Notes: generated by a model from the letters alone, not told the origin. A stretch of 64,000 bases of DNA from Auricularia sp. M13 (GCA_037042915.1 CM073200.1:2414832-2478831); one strand, 5' to 3'. Positions 1-12,539 are shown, counted from the stretch's first letter. Numbers and translations are program-made.

Positions 1-607
1 TTCCTGAAATATTCCAGAGACTTCGCCGGCTGCGCGAAGTACAAAGGCAGAACGTCACCGAGGGCTGCGGCGAAAGCCTCGTCGACTCCATCGCGCTAGG
101 CTCGTAAAAGCGATAAGCCTCGGCAGCGTCGTGCTCCGGACGCGACTCCACGATGGCCTTCGTGGCAGGGCTCCGCGATGGCTGCTGCCTCTGGGCCAAA
201 CGCCTGCGTGCCGAACAGGACGAGCTTGCGAAGGCGCGTCGGGGAGTGGATGGCGTACCACGCCGCGATGCAGCCGCCGTTCGAATGGCCCATCAAGCCG
301 GCGAGCGCGTCCAGGCCGAGGTGAAAACGCAGGTGCTCAATGTCCTCCGCCATATGCCAGCTGCTCATGAGGCTCGGGTCGGCGGGAAACGTTGATGCAC
401 GCGTGCCGCGCACTTCAAGGTGCACGAAAGTGAAAGCATCCCAAGGAAGCCGAGGCTGTTCTGGTAGAGCAAGGAGGAGCAGCCCCATCCGGGTGCGACG
501 TTGACGAGCACATGTAGTCCGTTGCCTTGCACGAAGTAGGTCAGCGTCGCCCCGCCAGGCGTGGTGAACGAATGAGCGCCGGAAGCGAAACGTTGGTTAG
601 TGGGCAT
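1..607 (-). pseudogene. alpha/beta hydrolase (peptidase S33-like), frameshifted and cut by left edge
   Basis: The minus strand encodes an alpha/beta-hydrolase of the proline-iminopeptidase-like group common in basidiomycetes. It begins MPTNQRFASG at 607. An oxyanion-region stretch APGWGCSSLL follows, then RGTRAS, then PADPSLMSSWHMAEDIEHLR, and the nucleophile elbow GHSNGG near 275-290. The matching reading frame changes about three times without splice signals. One change lies after the YQNSL segment (~440-470) and one after the HSPTRLRKLVLFG region (~130). The tail LPLYFAQPAKSLEYF continues to the window edge in a third frame. The catalytic Asp/His part would lie outside the window. I read this as a decayed host gene. 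Sequencing errors, or very short introns that I cannot see, are the alternative. Confidence 0.6.
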
Positions 608-1119
608 CGTCGAAACGCCAGTATCGTGCCAGCGGCCAGGGTGCTTCTCCAGCCTTACATATATGACCATCCGTGTCGATCAGGGATCCACTCAGGATGG
701 ACTGGAGAGTGCGTTGGAAGAAATCGAACCCGGGATGAGTGCAAATGAAAGGCGACTAAGACCTTGAGCTTTGAGATTAGGATGCTGCATCAAGGCCGAG
801 GGTCTGGATTATATTTGTGAGCTGTATAATTTTGGCGCCCATAGGAGTCACAATCGGCGAGAATGGCCCAATACATCACAAGCAGTGGTGGGGTGAGAAG
901 CGTAGTACGTGATTGGGAGTTGGGGCTTCAAGTTTCTCTCGCTCAACTTACACTAAACCTCGTCGCCGGGCTCTGTTTTGGCCCTCTGCCTCTCCCATCC
1001 GGCGCTTCGCGCTTGCATATGTACGGAAGCGGCCAAGTGACACTCCGATTCAGTGCTGGGCATGCTCAACATGGACAAATATTACACAACAAGGACCCGG
1101 CCTGCTCTCGCGAACTGCG
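608..1119. other. intergenic, no gene seen
   Basis: This is the divergent spacer between the broken hydrolase and the first kinase-like gene. Only short unsupported reading frames occur, and no TATA element is obvious. Confidence 0.5.
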
Positions 1120-2507
1120 ATGCAGAATCGCAATCCATTGCAGGACGACTATGTACGCTTTCCTCCCTCTACGCGTGGAGGCCCAGAGATGGCTGCGCTT
1201 ACTGCAGAAGCTGCCGCCAAGGGCTTGTTCAAGCTGAGCGAAAGTGAGGAATTCTGGCGCGATATCCAGCCGTACCTGCTGTCAAAGGGTTACATTCTGC
1301 GGCCCAGATATACGCCCGGCTGGACTCCAGCGTGGGTGGGTACAGACATTTTCGCCGATGAGTTCGAAGACCGCATTATGGCTTCAGTATGTATCTTGCA
1401 GCCCGGTTTCCTCGCTCATGCGGTTGCAGCTTCCTTTGATTATGGACGCCCGACGGGAATCGGATGGCATGCTCGTCGCCTTGAAGTGGATTCCGAACGA
1501 GGCTCATACGCGGGACGAACTCGATGTCTTGCGCTTTGTCTCGTCGCCTGAACTGCAGGCCGACCCCCGCAACCATTGCAATCCGCTTCTCGACTCATTC
1601 GCCCACCCTGAAGATCCCGAAGGCATTTTCATCGTTACCCCGTGGCTTCACGACTTCTATTCGATACCAATCTTATATGTGAACGAGCTTGTGGATATGA
1701 TGCTTCAGACATTCGAGGTGCGCGCAGTCCTTGGCCGTCGGTGATAGCGTGAAGACAAGTTCTACAGGGGCTCGCATTCTTGCACGAGCACAGAATTGCA
1801 CACCGGTCAGTCTATGTCTCTTAAGGCATTGTTGCATACTCATGACTCTGGCAACACGACAGTGACTGCACTCATCGTAACATCCTCCAAGACAGTCGGC
1901 CAGCGTTCAAGGGAAGGTTGGAACCACACCCTCAACGGCCAGGATTCGCGATAGACGGAAAGGGCGATGTCGAGCCGCTGGATCGCTGCTTGTGCCGACC
2001 TCCTGTTCGCTACTACTTCATTGATTTCGGCATATCAACACGGTTTGAAGGTCCAGGACCGTATCGTGTGACGGGCATCATCGGACGTGACCCTACCGCT
2101 CCAGAGCTGTCCGAAACGGTGCCATACGATCCCTTCAAGTTGGACGTTTATATTCTCGCGAATTTTTACTTGCAACATTATGTACAGGTATGCTCACGTC
2201 GTCGGCATGCGCCAGACTCACTATATGCTCGTAGAAATGCTCCAACCTCGAATTCTTGCGGCCTTTACTGCTTCGCATGACTCGACAGAATCCGGACAAC
2301 CGGCCAACGATGGGCGAAGCCCTTCAATTGTTGAAACGAGCGGCACGGAAACCTTCCGGCACATGTTTTCGCTGGAGACTACGTAAACGATCAGAGTCCA
2401 TTGTTCTCGCTCTCATCCAGGACATTCTCTCCCTTACCCGAGAATTGTACTTTCAAGCCCAGGCCGTATTTTCGGATGGGGGAGTACTCAGCTTTGGACG
2501 ACCTTGA
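1120..2507 (+). CDS. kinase-like protein, copy 1 (5 exons)
   Basis: Exons are 1120-1386, 1430-1717, 1768-1805, 1863-2187 and 2235-2507, all phase-consistent. The protein is of the eukaryotic protein-kinase fold, in a divergent family common in basidiomycetes. After an N-terminal region (LQDDYVRFPP...GGPEMAALTA) come the VAIK-like lysine in MLVALKW, the catalytic loop HRDCTHRN (HRD-x4-N), the metal-binding DFG in FIDFGIS, an APE in RDPTAPELSE, and the subdomain XI arginine in NPDNRPTM. I see no GxGxxG phosphate loop ahead of the lysine, so the ATP grip is atypical. The HRD loop is assembled across an intron, which supports the exon model. The start is the ATG just ahead of the segment conserved in copy 2. 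Substrate and pathway are unknown. Confidence 0.85.
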
Positions 2508-3366
2508 TGTTTTTGTATTGTAGTTGAATATATCGAGTTTGGACGTGAGTGAGCGGAATTTTGCGACATCTACCAGCAAGGGACTTCGATCAGGTGCAAC
2601 GGTCCTTGTGTTCTATGGAATTCCTGGGCCCTGGGCGCTCGAGAGTTCGAGTCTCAGTCAAAGTCAGTCAAAGTCAGACAGAGCTTCATACAGACCGGCG
2701 AAACCGCGTCAGCGCGTATGATCATCAGGCACAGATGACCGGCTCTCGTTGAGCGCTGTGGAGGACGAGCCTGAAGACGCATGGCATCGAAGAAGTTCAT
2801 TCGAGTGCGCTGTCAAGATATCTCGATCAGTAAATGTGACTTACAATGTCGTAAATGAAACAATTTGATGGGGAAGAACAACGAGTGATAACGTCGGAGG
2901 TGTGCGAAAGGGCCACTGCTCACGAAATTGTCCCTACGGACAATAAAGTACAATGCTGCGACTGGACCCTTGAAGAAATGATGGAAACCGTCCCCCTCGT
3001 GAAGGAACAACACGCTACGTGGTCGACACGTGCATGAAGTTGGCAAGGAAATGACGGGGAATAGGTCCTCGCCGATCTGCCGAGCGTGTTAAGGCCGCGA
3101 CGTTTGGTTGCTATTAGCACAAGGACGGCGGCTCCATCGGACGCCCACACTGAACAACAATTGGAACAACCACCCCGTGCCTACATTGACTGAGACTGGA
3201 CCGTGGAGAAAGGCACTAGCTGTAGTATTCCCAAGGGATTCAAATTGCTCAGTGCCTGACGTAACTTACGAGCCGGCGCAGTGGTGTCTCCGGCGGTAAG
3301 CAAAGGTTCAACATGGGCAAACAGCAGTCAACACACACGACCGTCTGCTTAGTCCTCTCGCCGTCA
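2508..3366. other. intergenic between kinase-like paralogues
   Basis: About 860 bp of spacer. It contains a short direct repeat of GTCAGTCAAA near 2655-2675. I see no gene or RNA here beyond small unsupported frames. Confidence 0.5.
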
Positions 3367-4736
3367 ATGACGAGCCCCAACCCATTGCAAGATGACTATG
3401 TTCGATTTCCTCCCAGTATGCGCGGTGGCCCTGAAATGGCCGCGCTCACTGCACAGGCAGCTGCGTCTGCCGTATTCGAGTTAGGTGAAATGGAGGCATT
3501 TTGGCGCGACTTGCAGCCGTATTTGCTCTCCAGGGGCTACAGACTACGACCCAGGTATACACCTGGATGGACAGCCCCATGGATTGGCACAGACATATAT
3601 CCTCATCTTTTCGAAGAGATAATTACCAATACGGTGCGTATTGCATCGAGGTCGAGGATGCTCTGACTCCTCACTAGTTACCTTGGATTATGGACGCACG
3701 TCGGGAAGAGGACGGCATGATCGTGGCCATAAAATGGTCTCCAACTCAGAAGCACACCCGCAGCGAGGTCGATGTCTTGCGGTTCGTCTCCACCCCCGAG
3801 ATGCTCGCTGACCCGCGAAACCACTGTAACCCACTCCTCGACTCATTCCCCAATCCCAACGACCCCGCTGGTGTACTTATTGTGACCCCATGGCTCTTCG
3901 ACTTCCACTCGCTGCCAATATCGTACGTGAATGAGCTCGTCGATCTGATGTTACAAGTTTTCGAGGTATGATTTTCGACTGCCTCCTATATTCGAGACTA
4001 AAATGCTCAGGGCGTCGCATTTCTTCATGAACATCGTGTCGCCCATCGGTAAGAGGCCTTCGTCTGCTTCCAAATATCTGCTCAACGATTTTCAGTGACT
4101 GTACACATGGAAACGTCATGCAAGACGTCCGGCCCGCATTCCCTCGCTTACAGCCCCACCCGATACGAATGAGTTACGCGACGGATGGCACTACTCCCAT
4201 CGATCCTCTCGACCGCTGTATGTGCAATCCTCGAATTCGTTACTACATCATCGACTTTGGGATATCATCTCGGTTTGAGGGGAATGGTTCACACCTGGTG
4301 ACGGGCACCATTGGACGAGATCCCACCGCACCGGAGCTATCGGACACCGTCCCCTACGACCCGTTCAAATTGGACGTCTACATGGTTGGAAACTGGTTCC
4401 TTCAGCGCTACGTTCAGGTACGCCGACGGTGTCTGGAAGTTCGGGGGACTAAATCATAAATAGAAATATTCGAATCTCGAGTTCCTGCGACCGCTTTTGC
4501 TCCGAATGACGCGTCAAAGTCCGGACCGACGCCCTGACATGGAGCAGGCTCTTCGAGCCCTGAGAAAAGCAGCGCGGGGCCCCTACGGTGTAGCCTTTCG
4601 CTGGAGGCTTCGTGAACGGTCAGAGTCCCTTCTGAAAGCAATGGCTCTGGATTTGCAATGTTCTTGGCGCGAAGTCTACTTTCAAGCGCGTCGTTTGTCT
4701 GTTGGTAGCAGAGAAATCTCATTCGGGCGCCCGTAG
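3367..4736 (+). CDS. kinase-like protein, copy 2 (5 exons)
   Basis: Exons are 3367-3633, 3678-3965, 4011-4048, 4096-4417 and 4464-4736. The intron positions and phases match copy 1, and exons 1, 2, 3 and 5 are the same length as in copy 1. The same kinase landmarks are present: VAIKW, HRDCTHGN catalytic loop split by an intron, IDFGIS, RDPTAPELSD and SPDRRPDMEQAL. It therefore arose by tandem duplication with the gene structure kept. The proteins clearly differ, so the duplication is not recent. A glycine-rich loop is again not visible. The C-terminus ends SFGRP in both copies, which fixes the stop. Function is inferred only as a probable serine/threonine-type kinase fold. Confidence 0.85.
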
Positions 4737-5040
4737 TTCTTCGAGACAGCCAACATATCTTCAACGCGCAATGAAGCTTTACAGAGCCTCACTATCTGGG
4801 AATATTGTCGGCACAGAGGATCGCGTTCCTGAGCAACGCGGCGCTGCTTTATCTCTTGACACTCCGGAGTCATGACATTGACGTACCGTAGTACGATATG
4901 CCAGTCAGATTGTACCCACACTTTCGGGGCTACTGAGTCGGTGGCGCTGTTTCGATGGAACCGCCGACCTGGAATCAACACAGTTACGCGATTGCACCCA
5001 TGCGCGATCCCGTCACAAGAACAATCCTCCTCTGCCTAAC

Positions 5041-6839
5041 ATGCAGAACAACCCTCACGAGTTGTTCACTGCTGTCAGGACGGCAGGTCTCAAATACCCA
5101 TGAAGACTCTCACCATGCCGGTCATTCGCTACGCTCTTCTTTCCACCTATTCTCTCAGTCTCTTTCAGCGCATCAAATGCAAACCGCTATCTCGCAACGC
5201 AGCTCAGGTGAGAGGCTGCCCATCATGTGTCATATTTGGGCTGTTGAACCCGGAACGCGCTTTAGTTTCCAACGCCGACGATGTCGATGATGAGCTTCCC
5301 CGGTTACTTTCCTTCAACCTCACTATCCCTTTCATCCTACCGTCTGGAACGGCCACACTTCCCAAGAGCATCAAATGCGACTGCTCTCCACGGCCCAACC
5401 AAAGTGTACCTCCGCACCCTGAGGGTCAACTCCGCGCTGGCGATCTGTTGTGTCAATGCTCTCCAACGTCTGGCCCCGGCATTCTACCGCACGACCAGAA
5501 GGGGATTAGTGCAAGCGACGTGGAAACAGCCATTGGAACTGCATGGAATATTGCAGGCGCCGGCGGCATTCTCCTCTGCGGTGCACACCTCCTGAATCAG
5601 GCCACGGGGAAATATTTCGACGTGCTTGGCCAGCTGGACGAGACTATCGTGCTGCTCTCTGACACCAAGGATCAGCTTAAAGCTGCTAGTCGTCTTCCAG
5701 AGATGATTCTTTACTTTCCCGCCTTTATCAGAACATGTTCCAGTACGTTGACGACGTGAGTGATTATGCGCCATTGGCATTCGTTCCATCTCACAGACTG
5801 TGTTTATTGCGATAGTGTCACCTTTGAGCTGCAATCGCAGCATATGAAGGCGCGGAAACGGGGGAAATTCACGATCATCGCAAGCTCCCTAAGTTCTGAA
5901 ATTGCTGAAGTACGCCGATACGTCCGAGATACGCGAGAGCATCTTTATCGATGGTTCGACAACATTGAGGTCTGCATTCACTTACATTGGCGATAGCGTT
6001 GTTTAACTTCCTTTTAGAACTCCAGCAACTACGCCAAGCAACTGCACCAATGTGGTCGTCCCCCAGGCACTTTGACCGAGAAAGAGCAACTGGACTTTGC
6101 CACTGGTAAGTGCATTCAACATTGAACGAAACATGTGCACGGTAGATGAAATTGCCCTTCTCAAGCGCTTCAACCTCGGCAAGAAGTCAACGAAGGTTCA
6201 TTATTTCAAGTGCGAGGGTGGTTCTTCAGCGCAGGGACTGGCAATCCGCACCGAGATCTCGAGGCCAATGCAGGCGTGGGCACTTCAGACGAGGAAGCTG
6301 GTGGCATCAGTTCTCTGTCCAGAGCACCTGGTGAGTGTATGATTCTCGCGGATACCTGCTATTGATCGTGAGCTCACCGGGACCATCAGGCCGTACCTCG
6401 AACGATGGCGGGGACCCAGACCCAGGACATATAGGTTAGTCTAACTCATGAAGATAGAGACTGAATTGCTGACAAACCTATCCCAGCGGCGGCGAGGCGC
6501 GATCGTGGTTCTTCGATCTTGACATCGAGCGGTTAGTTCATATTTCATTTACTCGCTTGCAACTCATCTAAAAGTACTGCAGGTTCTACTGAGACATTCG
6601 ACTATTGGCATGGTGCCCCCGGAGATGCGAGAGCTGGAGCATCGTCGACTGCCTGCGAACTCGTGGCGAACCTAGGCCAGACGTTTTCAATCCAAATTCT
6701 CCCGCAAAACAGCACGGGTTTTGACTACGCAGCGATGAACCCACCGGAGACGTTGAATGATTTCCTATCCCAGTGCCTTCTGGCGAATCCCTGGCTGGAG
6801 ACCGGCGAGGCAGCGGAAGGGGCAGTTGCCGAGAATTGA
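5041..6839 (+). CDS. hypothetical multi-exon protein, helix-rich N-terminal half
   Basis: I do not recognise this gene. A well-supported stretch around 5510-5755 encodes DVETAIGTAWNIAGAG and DETIVLLSDTKDQLKAA. A phase-2 intron follows at 5756-5815, then IAEVRRYVRDTREHLYRWF and another intron at 5970-6017. The C-terminal part uses exons 6390-6434, 6487-6531 and 6583-6839, all phase 1, and ends FSIQILPQNSTGFDY...AEN. Within the exon near 6146-6330 the better frame appears to switch from FNLGKKSTK to SAGTGNPHRDLEANAG without an intron. Either the gene is frameshifted or a splice was missed. The 5' end is the least certain; ATG 5041 is only a candidate. The amphipathic helices recall N-terminal domains of fungal STAND/NLR-like proteins, but this is only an impression. 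Confidence 0.4.
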
Positions 6840-8973
6840 GGGAAGGCTGAGTGTAAGTATTCCCCGCTGCGCGGAGGCCGTTGAACGAGTACTAGTCCCA
6901 ATCCTCACAGACTTAATCGCATGCGCTTTTATGCATTCGATGGCCATGGTGTGCTGCCCTGTGCAGATTTCCAACGCAGACCGCCCATTTGAACCACTCC
7001 CAGCACGAGGCTCACGATATTGAGGAAAGGTTTTGACCAGAACTCGAACTCCACGACAAGCCCTGGTGCACGGTGGGCAGTAAGAGTAGTTCCCGGGGAT
7101 GACAGCCCAGTCGCAGACACGGCTACTGAGCAAGCGATCAGTGCGCACGACTGAAATGACCGCGCTGTGAAGCCTGGAGCCACAGTTTCTGGACCCAATC
7201 CTGTCGAATAGCTCAGTCGTGTTGTCTGGCATATCAGTCAGTCAGCCTCTCCCTCGCGAATGAACAACCTTGCACAAGCATTTGCAATAAAAAGCGGCGC
7301 CGCCGGCAGCGGCGTCGTTACACTTTGTACTGATAGTCAACGATAAGCACTTAAGCAAGAAACCCACTCGTGGACGCCAAGTTGGAAACATCACTCCGTC
7401 TCGAGCTTTTTCGCTTCGCCTGCAACAGAGCCTGATGGTGAGCAAGGAAGGTGTGGGAAGCACAGCAAGAGCGTACCATCCGCGGCAGGCTTGGGTTCGT
7501 CAGGCTCCTTCCGCTTTAGCCCGTTGGATTCGCCGTTCGCGGGTGCGAGCAGGCGCGGGTACGACGGCTACAAACGATGAAGGCGGCGTTGGCGTCTTCC
7601 TGAATGCTGTATTTGGGTTCGAGTAGCACCGGGCCCGTCCATAGAGAACGATGATTCGATCGGATTCCATGGATCCAAGAGGCCGCGGCGTAAGCGACAA
7701 ATCTGTGGTGGCAAGTCGAATGGCAGGCATATTGCCTAAATCCGCATAAGACATGCGCTGCTTCTAAAGTGCTTCTAGCCTTTCGTCTGTCCGGAGGCAA
7801 GAGGATCCGTGAACGCTGCTGCATGCGAGTTTATACATCGCGTGCTACGGCCTGCTACAGCAGGCTTATAGACTATTAAGGCGTCATATAAATAATGTAA
7901 AGCGCGTAAGATGCCAATTACTTGATCCTTCGATGAATCCTCGACATAGCGAGAGCGTGAAGCGCGATCTGCGAAGGTCTGAAAGGGAGAGTAGCGGAGA
8001 AAGAACGATTGTAAACCCCGCTACTTGCTCTCTCTCTCCGTCATCCGCGTTGCCGATAGACATGACAAGTGGCGCTGTGGCTCATACGGCGGTCAAAGCA
8101 GGCTGCATGATGCTGTTATGCAAGGACCTACGTGTCTTACTAAGTACGACCGCGGACGCCCACAGCACTTCGACGCGAGCTCGAAGTGCGCTGCCCGTCA
8201 GGGCGCCGCAGGATCCTTATAATCGCCATAACAGAACATCCTTTGAATAGGGAAACTAAAAACAGCTATAGGGCTATTGATACTATACGGATTTCAGGCA
8301 AAGCGGTGAGGTGCAGGCGTGCAGCCTGATGCTGGGAACTATTACGCTTCCGCGCACTCGAATGCAAACCCCAAGCAAATCGAAGATGAAATACCACCTT
8401 CGTACAACAAATTTTATCAGTGTATGGACTTGGACACACTTCCACCAGGGACAGCGCCGGTGCCTGCTTCACTATAGCTCGGTTGTATGATACCTCTGAT
8501 CCCTCCACCATGGATTTCGCCCTTCACCCGGAGAGTTGAGGACTTTCCAGACAGGTCAGTCTTTGCGAAACTATATGATAAGATTTCTAGCTGTTATGAT
8601 AGATGAGATTCGGCTTCGATATGGCTCTATTTCAGCGCATAATCAATGAACTCTGCCTATTCCAAGAAGTAAATATTCCCTTTTTAGCTGCTGTGAAGTG
8701 TAAGTATCATATCAGTCGATGCAAATGCTGTTTGCTAAGTACGACGGAACTGCTGAATCAGGCAGGACAGCCCACGTGCGGCGCCGGCCGGATGTGCCGG
8801 GCGATGAAATGGCCATCTCCGCATCGAGCCTGAGCTCTCTTCACATCGTCCAAGCCCAGGTCGCGTCCTGAACGCGTGGCCGGGTACTACGCTCGCGCAC
8901 AAAGGCTGCCCCTTTGACGATCTAACGCGCGCGACCCCGATCCCGCTCGCTGAGCTTACCCGGGTACCGCACC
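6840..8973. other. 2.1 kb intergenic, possible membrane-protein debris
   Basis: No convincing gene. On the minus strand around 6930-7200 a hydrophobic stretch (FWSKPFLNIVSLVLGVV) could be a scrap of a multi-pass membrane protein, but no flanking exons fit. The rest holds short frames without recognisable domains. The last 150 bp would be the promoter of the Cdc4-like gene; no TATA box is clear. Confidence 0.4.
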
Positions 8974-10989
8974 ATGTCTGAGCAGCTCATCGCAGAGTCT
9001 GGCAGTGGCCACGGCTTCGTACCCCCAGCATCGCCGTCTCATGTCTTTGTATCCCAGCTCTCGTCGTCTGTCGTGGTCTCCGTGCCTTCTCTGCCGTCGC
9101 CCGCGCCGTCCCCGCGACAGTCTGGTGCATTTGAGGCTTTGACGCACTCTGCGCACGACTCTAGCATCGACCTGTTGCTTCATTTTCAAACCCTGCCCCG
9201 TGGAAGAGCGCGGAGCGCGTTCTTACGAGGATTGTTGGATCACTGCGAACGCGACGAGCTGCTTATGCTCTCGACACTGCTTGCACCGCGTCTGAAACGC
9301 GACTTCCTCGGCGAGCTGCCGCCCGAACTCGCCCTGCACGTCCTGTCCTTTGTCGATGACGCGCAGACTCTGGCCCGTGTATCCTGTGTCTCGAAGGCCT
9401 GGCGCCACCTTCTTGGGGACGAGCAGCTGTGGCGCGCAATGGGGCACCGGTACAACTTCAACATCGCCGCCCCGGACCCGGCTCGTTCATTCAGGCGGCA
9501 GTTCAAGACGGCCTTTCAAACTGGTGCGTGCTTCGTACAGAGAAGCGCGCTCCGACATCTGACGCGGCGCAGAACGCAACTGGAGAACCGGCGGGCGCCT
9601 GATCAAGTCGAACCGCACGCCAGACGAAGGCATCGTGACGTCGCTCGCGATGGACGACGACCTGATCGTCATCGGGTTCAACAACCACAACGTCAACCTG
9701 TACGACGCGCACACGGGCGCAAAGCTCGCGACGCTGCTCGGCCACCAGCAGGGCGTCTGGGCCATCTGTCTCATCAGCCGCGGCGGACGCCTGCTCGACC
9801 CGTCCGAGCACGCGCCGCGACCCGTTCCCATCTGGCCACCGGTTCAGCCCCATGTCGTCCTCGCAGAACCGGTGCAGGCGACTGCGCCCGCCCTCGGGCT
9901 CGGTCTGGGCTTCGCTGAGCCCGGCGTGACGCTGCCGGAGGAGTATCCTGAAGGCTTTGTCTGCCCAATGCCGTCGTCTGACAACGCAGAGGCGCTCCGG
10001 AGCGATGTCTGTGGTGCGACGCGCGGGTGGGGGCAGCCTCATGCCATCGTCGTGAGCGGCTCGAGCGACCGCACCGTGCGCGTGTGGAACGCAGCGACCG
10101 GCGAGTGCATGCACATTTTGACCGGACACAGCGCCACCATCCGCTGCATGAAGGCCCTTCAGAATCGTCCGCTAGTCGTCAGCGGGTCGCGAGATAGTAC
10201 GCTGAAGGTCTGGGACATTGAGCGCGGTGTCCTGCTCAGGACCATGGTCGGCCACACGGACAGCGTGCGCTGCCTGGACGTCTTTGCGAATCAGGTCGTG
10301 TCTGGCAGCTACGACACTTCTTTGCGGGTGCGCACGCAGTCCCTCGCATACAGGAGCTGATCTGACAAAACATGTAGCTGTGGGACGCTGACACCGGCCA
10401 GTGTTTACGGACGTTCCTCGGACATACGCAGCCCATATACGCCGTCTCCTACGACGGCACACGCATCGCGTCTGGCGGTCTTGACCAGATCACCCGCGTC
10501 TGGAGTGCAGAACACGGGTAAGTGCTCAGCGCGTGTTCGACGCCGTCCGCTGACAGCAGCAGGTACTGCCACGCGTTGCTGCAGGGACACAACTCGCTCG
10601 TGTGCCGCCTGCAGCTCTCGCCGCGCCGGCTGTGCACGGGCGGCGCGGACGGGCGGCTGCTCGTGTTCGACGTGGCGAGCAACTACAAGCTCGCGCACCG
10701 CCTCGCGCCGCACTCGCTCACGTCGCTCGCCGCGCTGCAGTTCATGGAGCGCGGCTCGTCCGCGGGCTGCCTGACGAACGACCTGCTCGTCAGCGCGGCG
10801 AACGACGGCCGCGTCGTGCTCACCGACCTGCGCACCGGCGCCGAGGTGCGCGAGCTGAGCGAGAAGTGCGACCAGGTGTGGTGCGTGGGCTTCCGGAACG
10901 ACCGCCTGGTCGTCGTCTGCCTGCGCCACCATAAGACCGTCGTCGAGGTGTGGTCGTTCCGGCCGGAGGACGCGGATGGCGAGGAGTAA
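8974..10989 (+). CDS. CDC4: F-box/WD40 ubiquitin-ligase adaptor, Cdc4/FBXW7-like
   Basis: Exons are 8974-9523, 9573-10327, 10378-10517 and 10563-10989, encoding 623 residues. Order: Ser/Pro-rich N-terminus, a D-domain-like dimerisation helix (LLLHFQTLPRGRARSAFL), an F-box (LPPELALHVLSFVDDAQTLA, about residues 112-155), then a WD40 propeller to the C-terminus. Three arginines that in human FBXW7 (R465, R479, R505) grip the phosphodegron appear in matching places: GHSATIRC, VVSGSRDSTL and GHTDSVRC. The product should therefore be the substrate receptor of an SCF E3 ligase, destroying phosphorylated cell-cycle or transcription factors in the nucleus. Unusual: an insertion of about 80 residues (Pro/Ala-rich, then acidic) between the first and second propeller repeats. 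The start is the first ATG before the conserved region. Confidence 0.9.
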
Positions 10990-12539
10990 GTTGTATTGCT
11001 GTACTCGTTGTTGCTGTGTCTTTTTAGAGATCTTGTTCGAAGCTGTATCTGTCACACCCTTGTGTTGTCGGCCGCGGAATGCGGGATGGAGTGGATGGTG
11101 TCTTTTTGATTGCATGCATTGTATTCAAGCAGGTTCCGTATTTACGGAACAACGCGTTTTGCTGTTACTGGAGTTCGAAAGTTTTTGCAGAATTACGTTG
11201 TAGAGAGCCAGAGTAAGCAGAGGCGATGGCTAGGTCTTGAGTTCTGCTAAGCGCCAGACGGGAGGCGGGGAATTCCAGACGATGCCGAGTTGCAGGAGAG
11301 GTTCTACGGGCCGCGCATCGGCCGCTGCCTCGGACACATCCACCGCGGGACGCGCGCGAACGAGCTGGCTCAGCGCACTCAGCACGGCTTCGTCAGTCTA
11401 CTCCAGGCCAAAATGCAGCCTCCAAAGCTAGACAAAAACAGAGGTTGTGGGAACCTGCGACATTCAGTCGCTGGAGAAGTCAACATGGAATGAGTAGCAT
11501 CTGCCAAGGACGAGTTCGCGCAAGCCCGTGACGTCGTAGGCAGGACCAAAGGGATAAGCTCTGCGGTGATGGTCGCGTCAGCGAAGTCTCGAGCAGGTGA
11601 AGGAGCACAGTGGTGTCGATATGGTACCGGAGATCGTCGAGCAACAAGACGAAAATGTGGCAGAGCAGCTCGTCGGTAGGACGGAGGAGACCGCGAGCAC
11701 GTAGCATACGCCGCGCCACGAGTTACCTTTACTCGGAGTACGCCCTTGCAGTCCGCGGCCTCCTGGGCGGCCGGGAGCGCCATTTCCGCGGCATACTGTG
11801 CGGTGCGCGCTCCGAGCTCCCGCCTCTCCAACCCGGCGTGGTACTTCGCGTATAAGGCTAACTACTCGCCCGTTTCAGTTGCGCCGGCGTATCGGCATTC
11901 GTCGAGCTGAAGCGTGTCAGGCATTGGCTTTGGACGAGTTCGAAGGAACGAAGCCGGAAGTGCGGAGCTGGCGTTACCGGAACCGCCGGAACTTTGGCCA
12001 TGATTACTTCGAAAAACAAACAAACAAACAAACACTCGGCGGACAAAACATAAGCTCACCTGAAGACTGACTCACTGGCCGAATGTGTGAGTCGGCGCTG
12101 TTTGGCTGGGTCCCAGCTCATGTGACGGCCATTCATGAGCATTGGGGTCATCGTTGAACGCCGAATAGGTAGTACTTGCTGAAGCGCTCGACCATTGCCC
12201 GTCCCCCAAATGTGCATCTCTCTAGCTCTGAGGCTCATCAAGTCAGGAATATAGCGAATAGATGTAGTTCTCCGGGGGAGGGGCTGCCATTGTGATATGT
12301 CACCGTTACCGTCTCAGGTGCGATAATCACTGGCACGGGGTCCAGTACCCGCGTCAATTTCTGCTCTCCCGAGGTGCTGCGCACATGACCTACGGTCAAG
12401 TCAAGCTGTTAGCAGGCGGAGCGGTGCATCGTGGTTGCCGCGCTGCAGCAGTGCGCTTTTGTGCGCCGGATCCAGGAACGGCACCGGCACACCACGCCGG
12501 ATCCGGCCGATTGCGCCTAGATAGATCCGCCGTCGGGGG
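10990..12539. other. 1.5 kb intergenic with a possible F-box relic
   Basis: Contains the uncertain F-box-like relic listed separately (11480-11850, minus) and a short AAAC repeat at about 12015-12032. Nothing else is supported. Confidence 0.4.
11480..11850 (-). pseudogene. possible F-box gene relic
   Basis: On the minus strand a coiled-coil-like stretch (LERRELGARTAQYAAEMA) is followed in another frame by RPTDELLCHIFVLLLDDL. This recalls the LPxELLxxIF core of basidiomycete F-box proteins, which usually follows an N-terminal coiled coil. No downstream exons or complete frame were found, so it is at best a remnant; chance resemblance is possible. Confidence 0.25.

Noticed and set aside
2630-2660. 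T-arm-like GAGAGTTCGAGTCTC suggesting a tRNA
   Set aside because: No acceptor, D or anticodon stems could be paired around it.
7240-8970. Hidden gene in the 2-kb gap before the Cdc4-like gene
   Set aside because: I could not chain any frames with splice sites in phase, and the peptides lack motifs.
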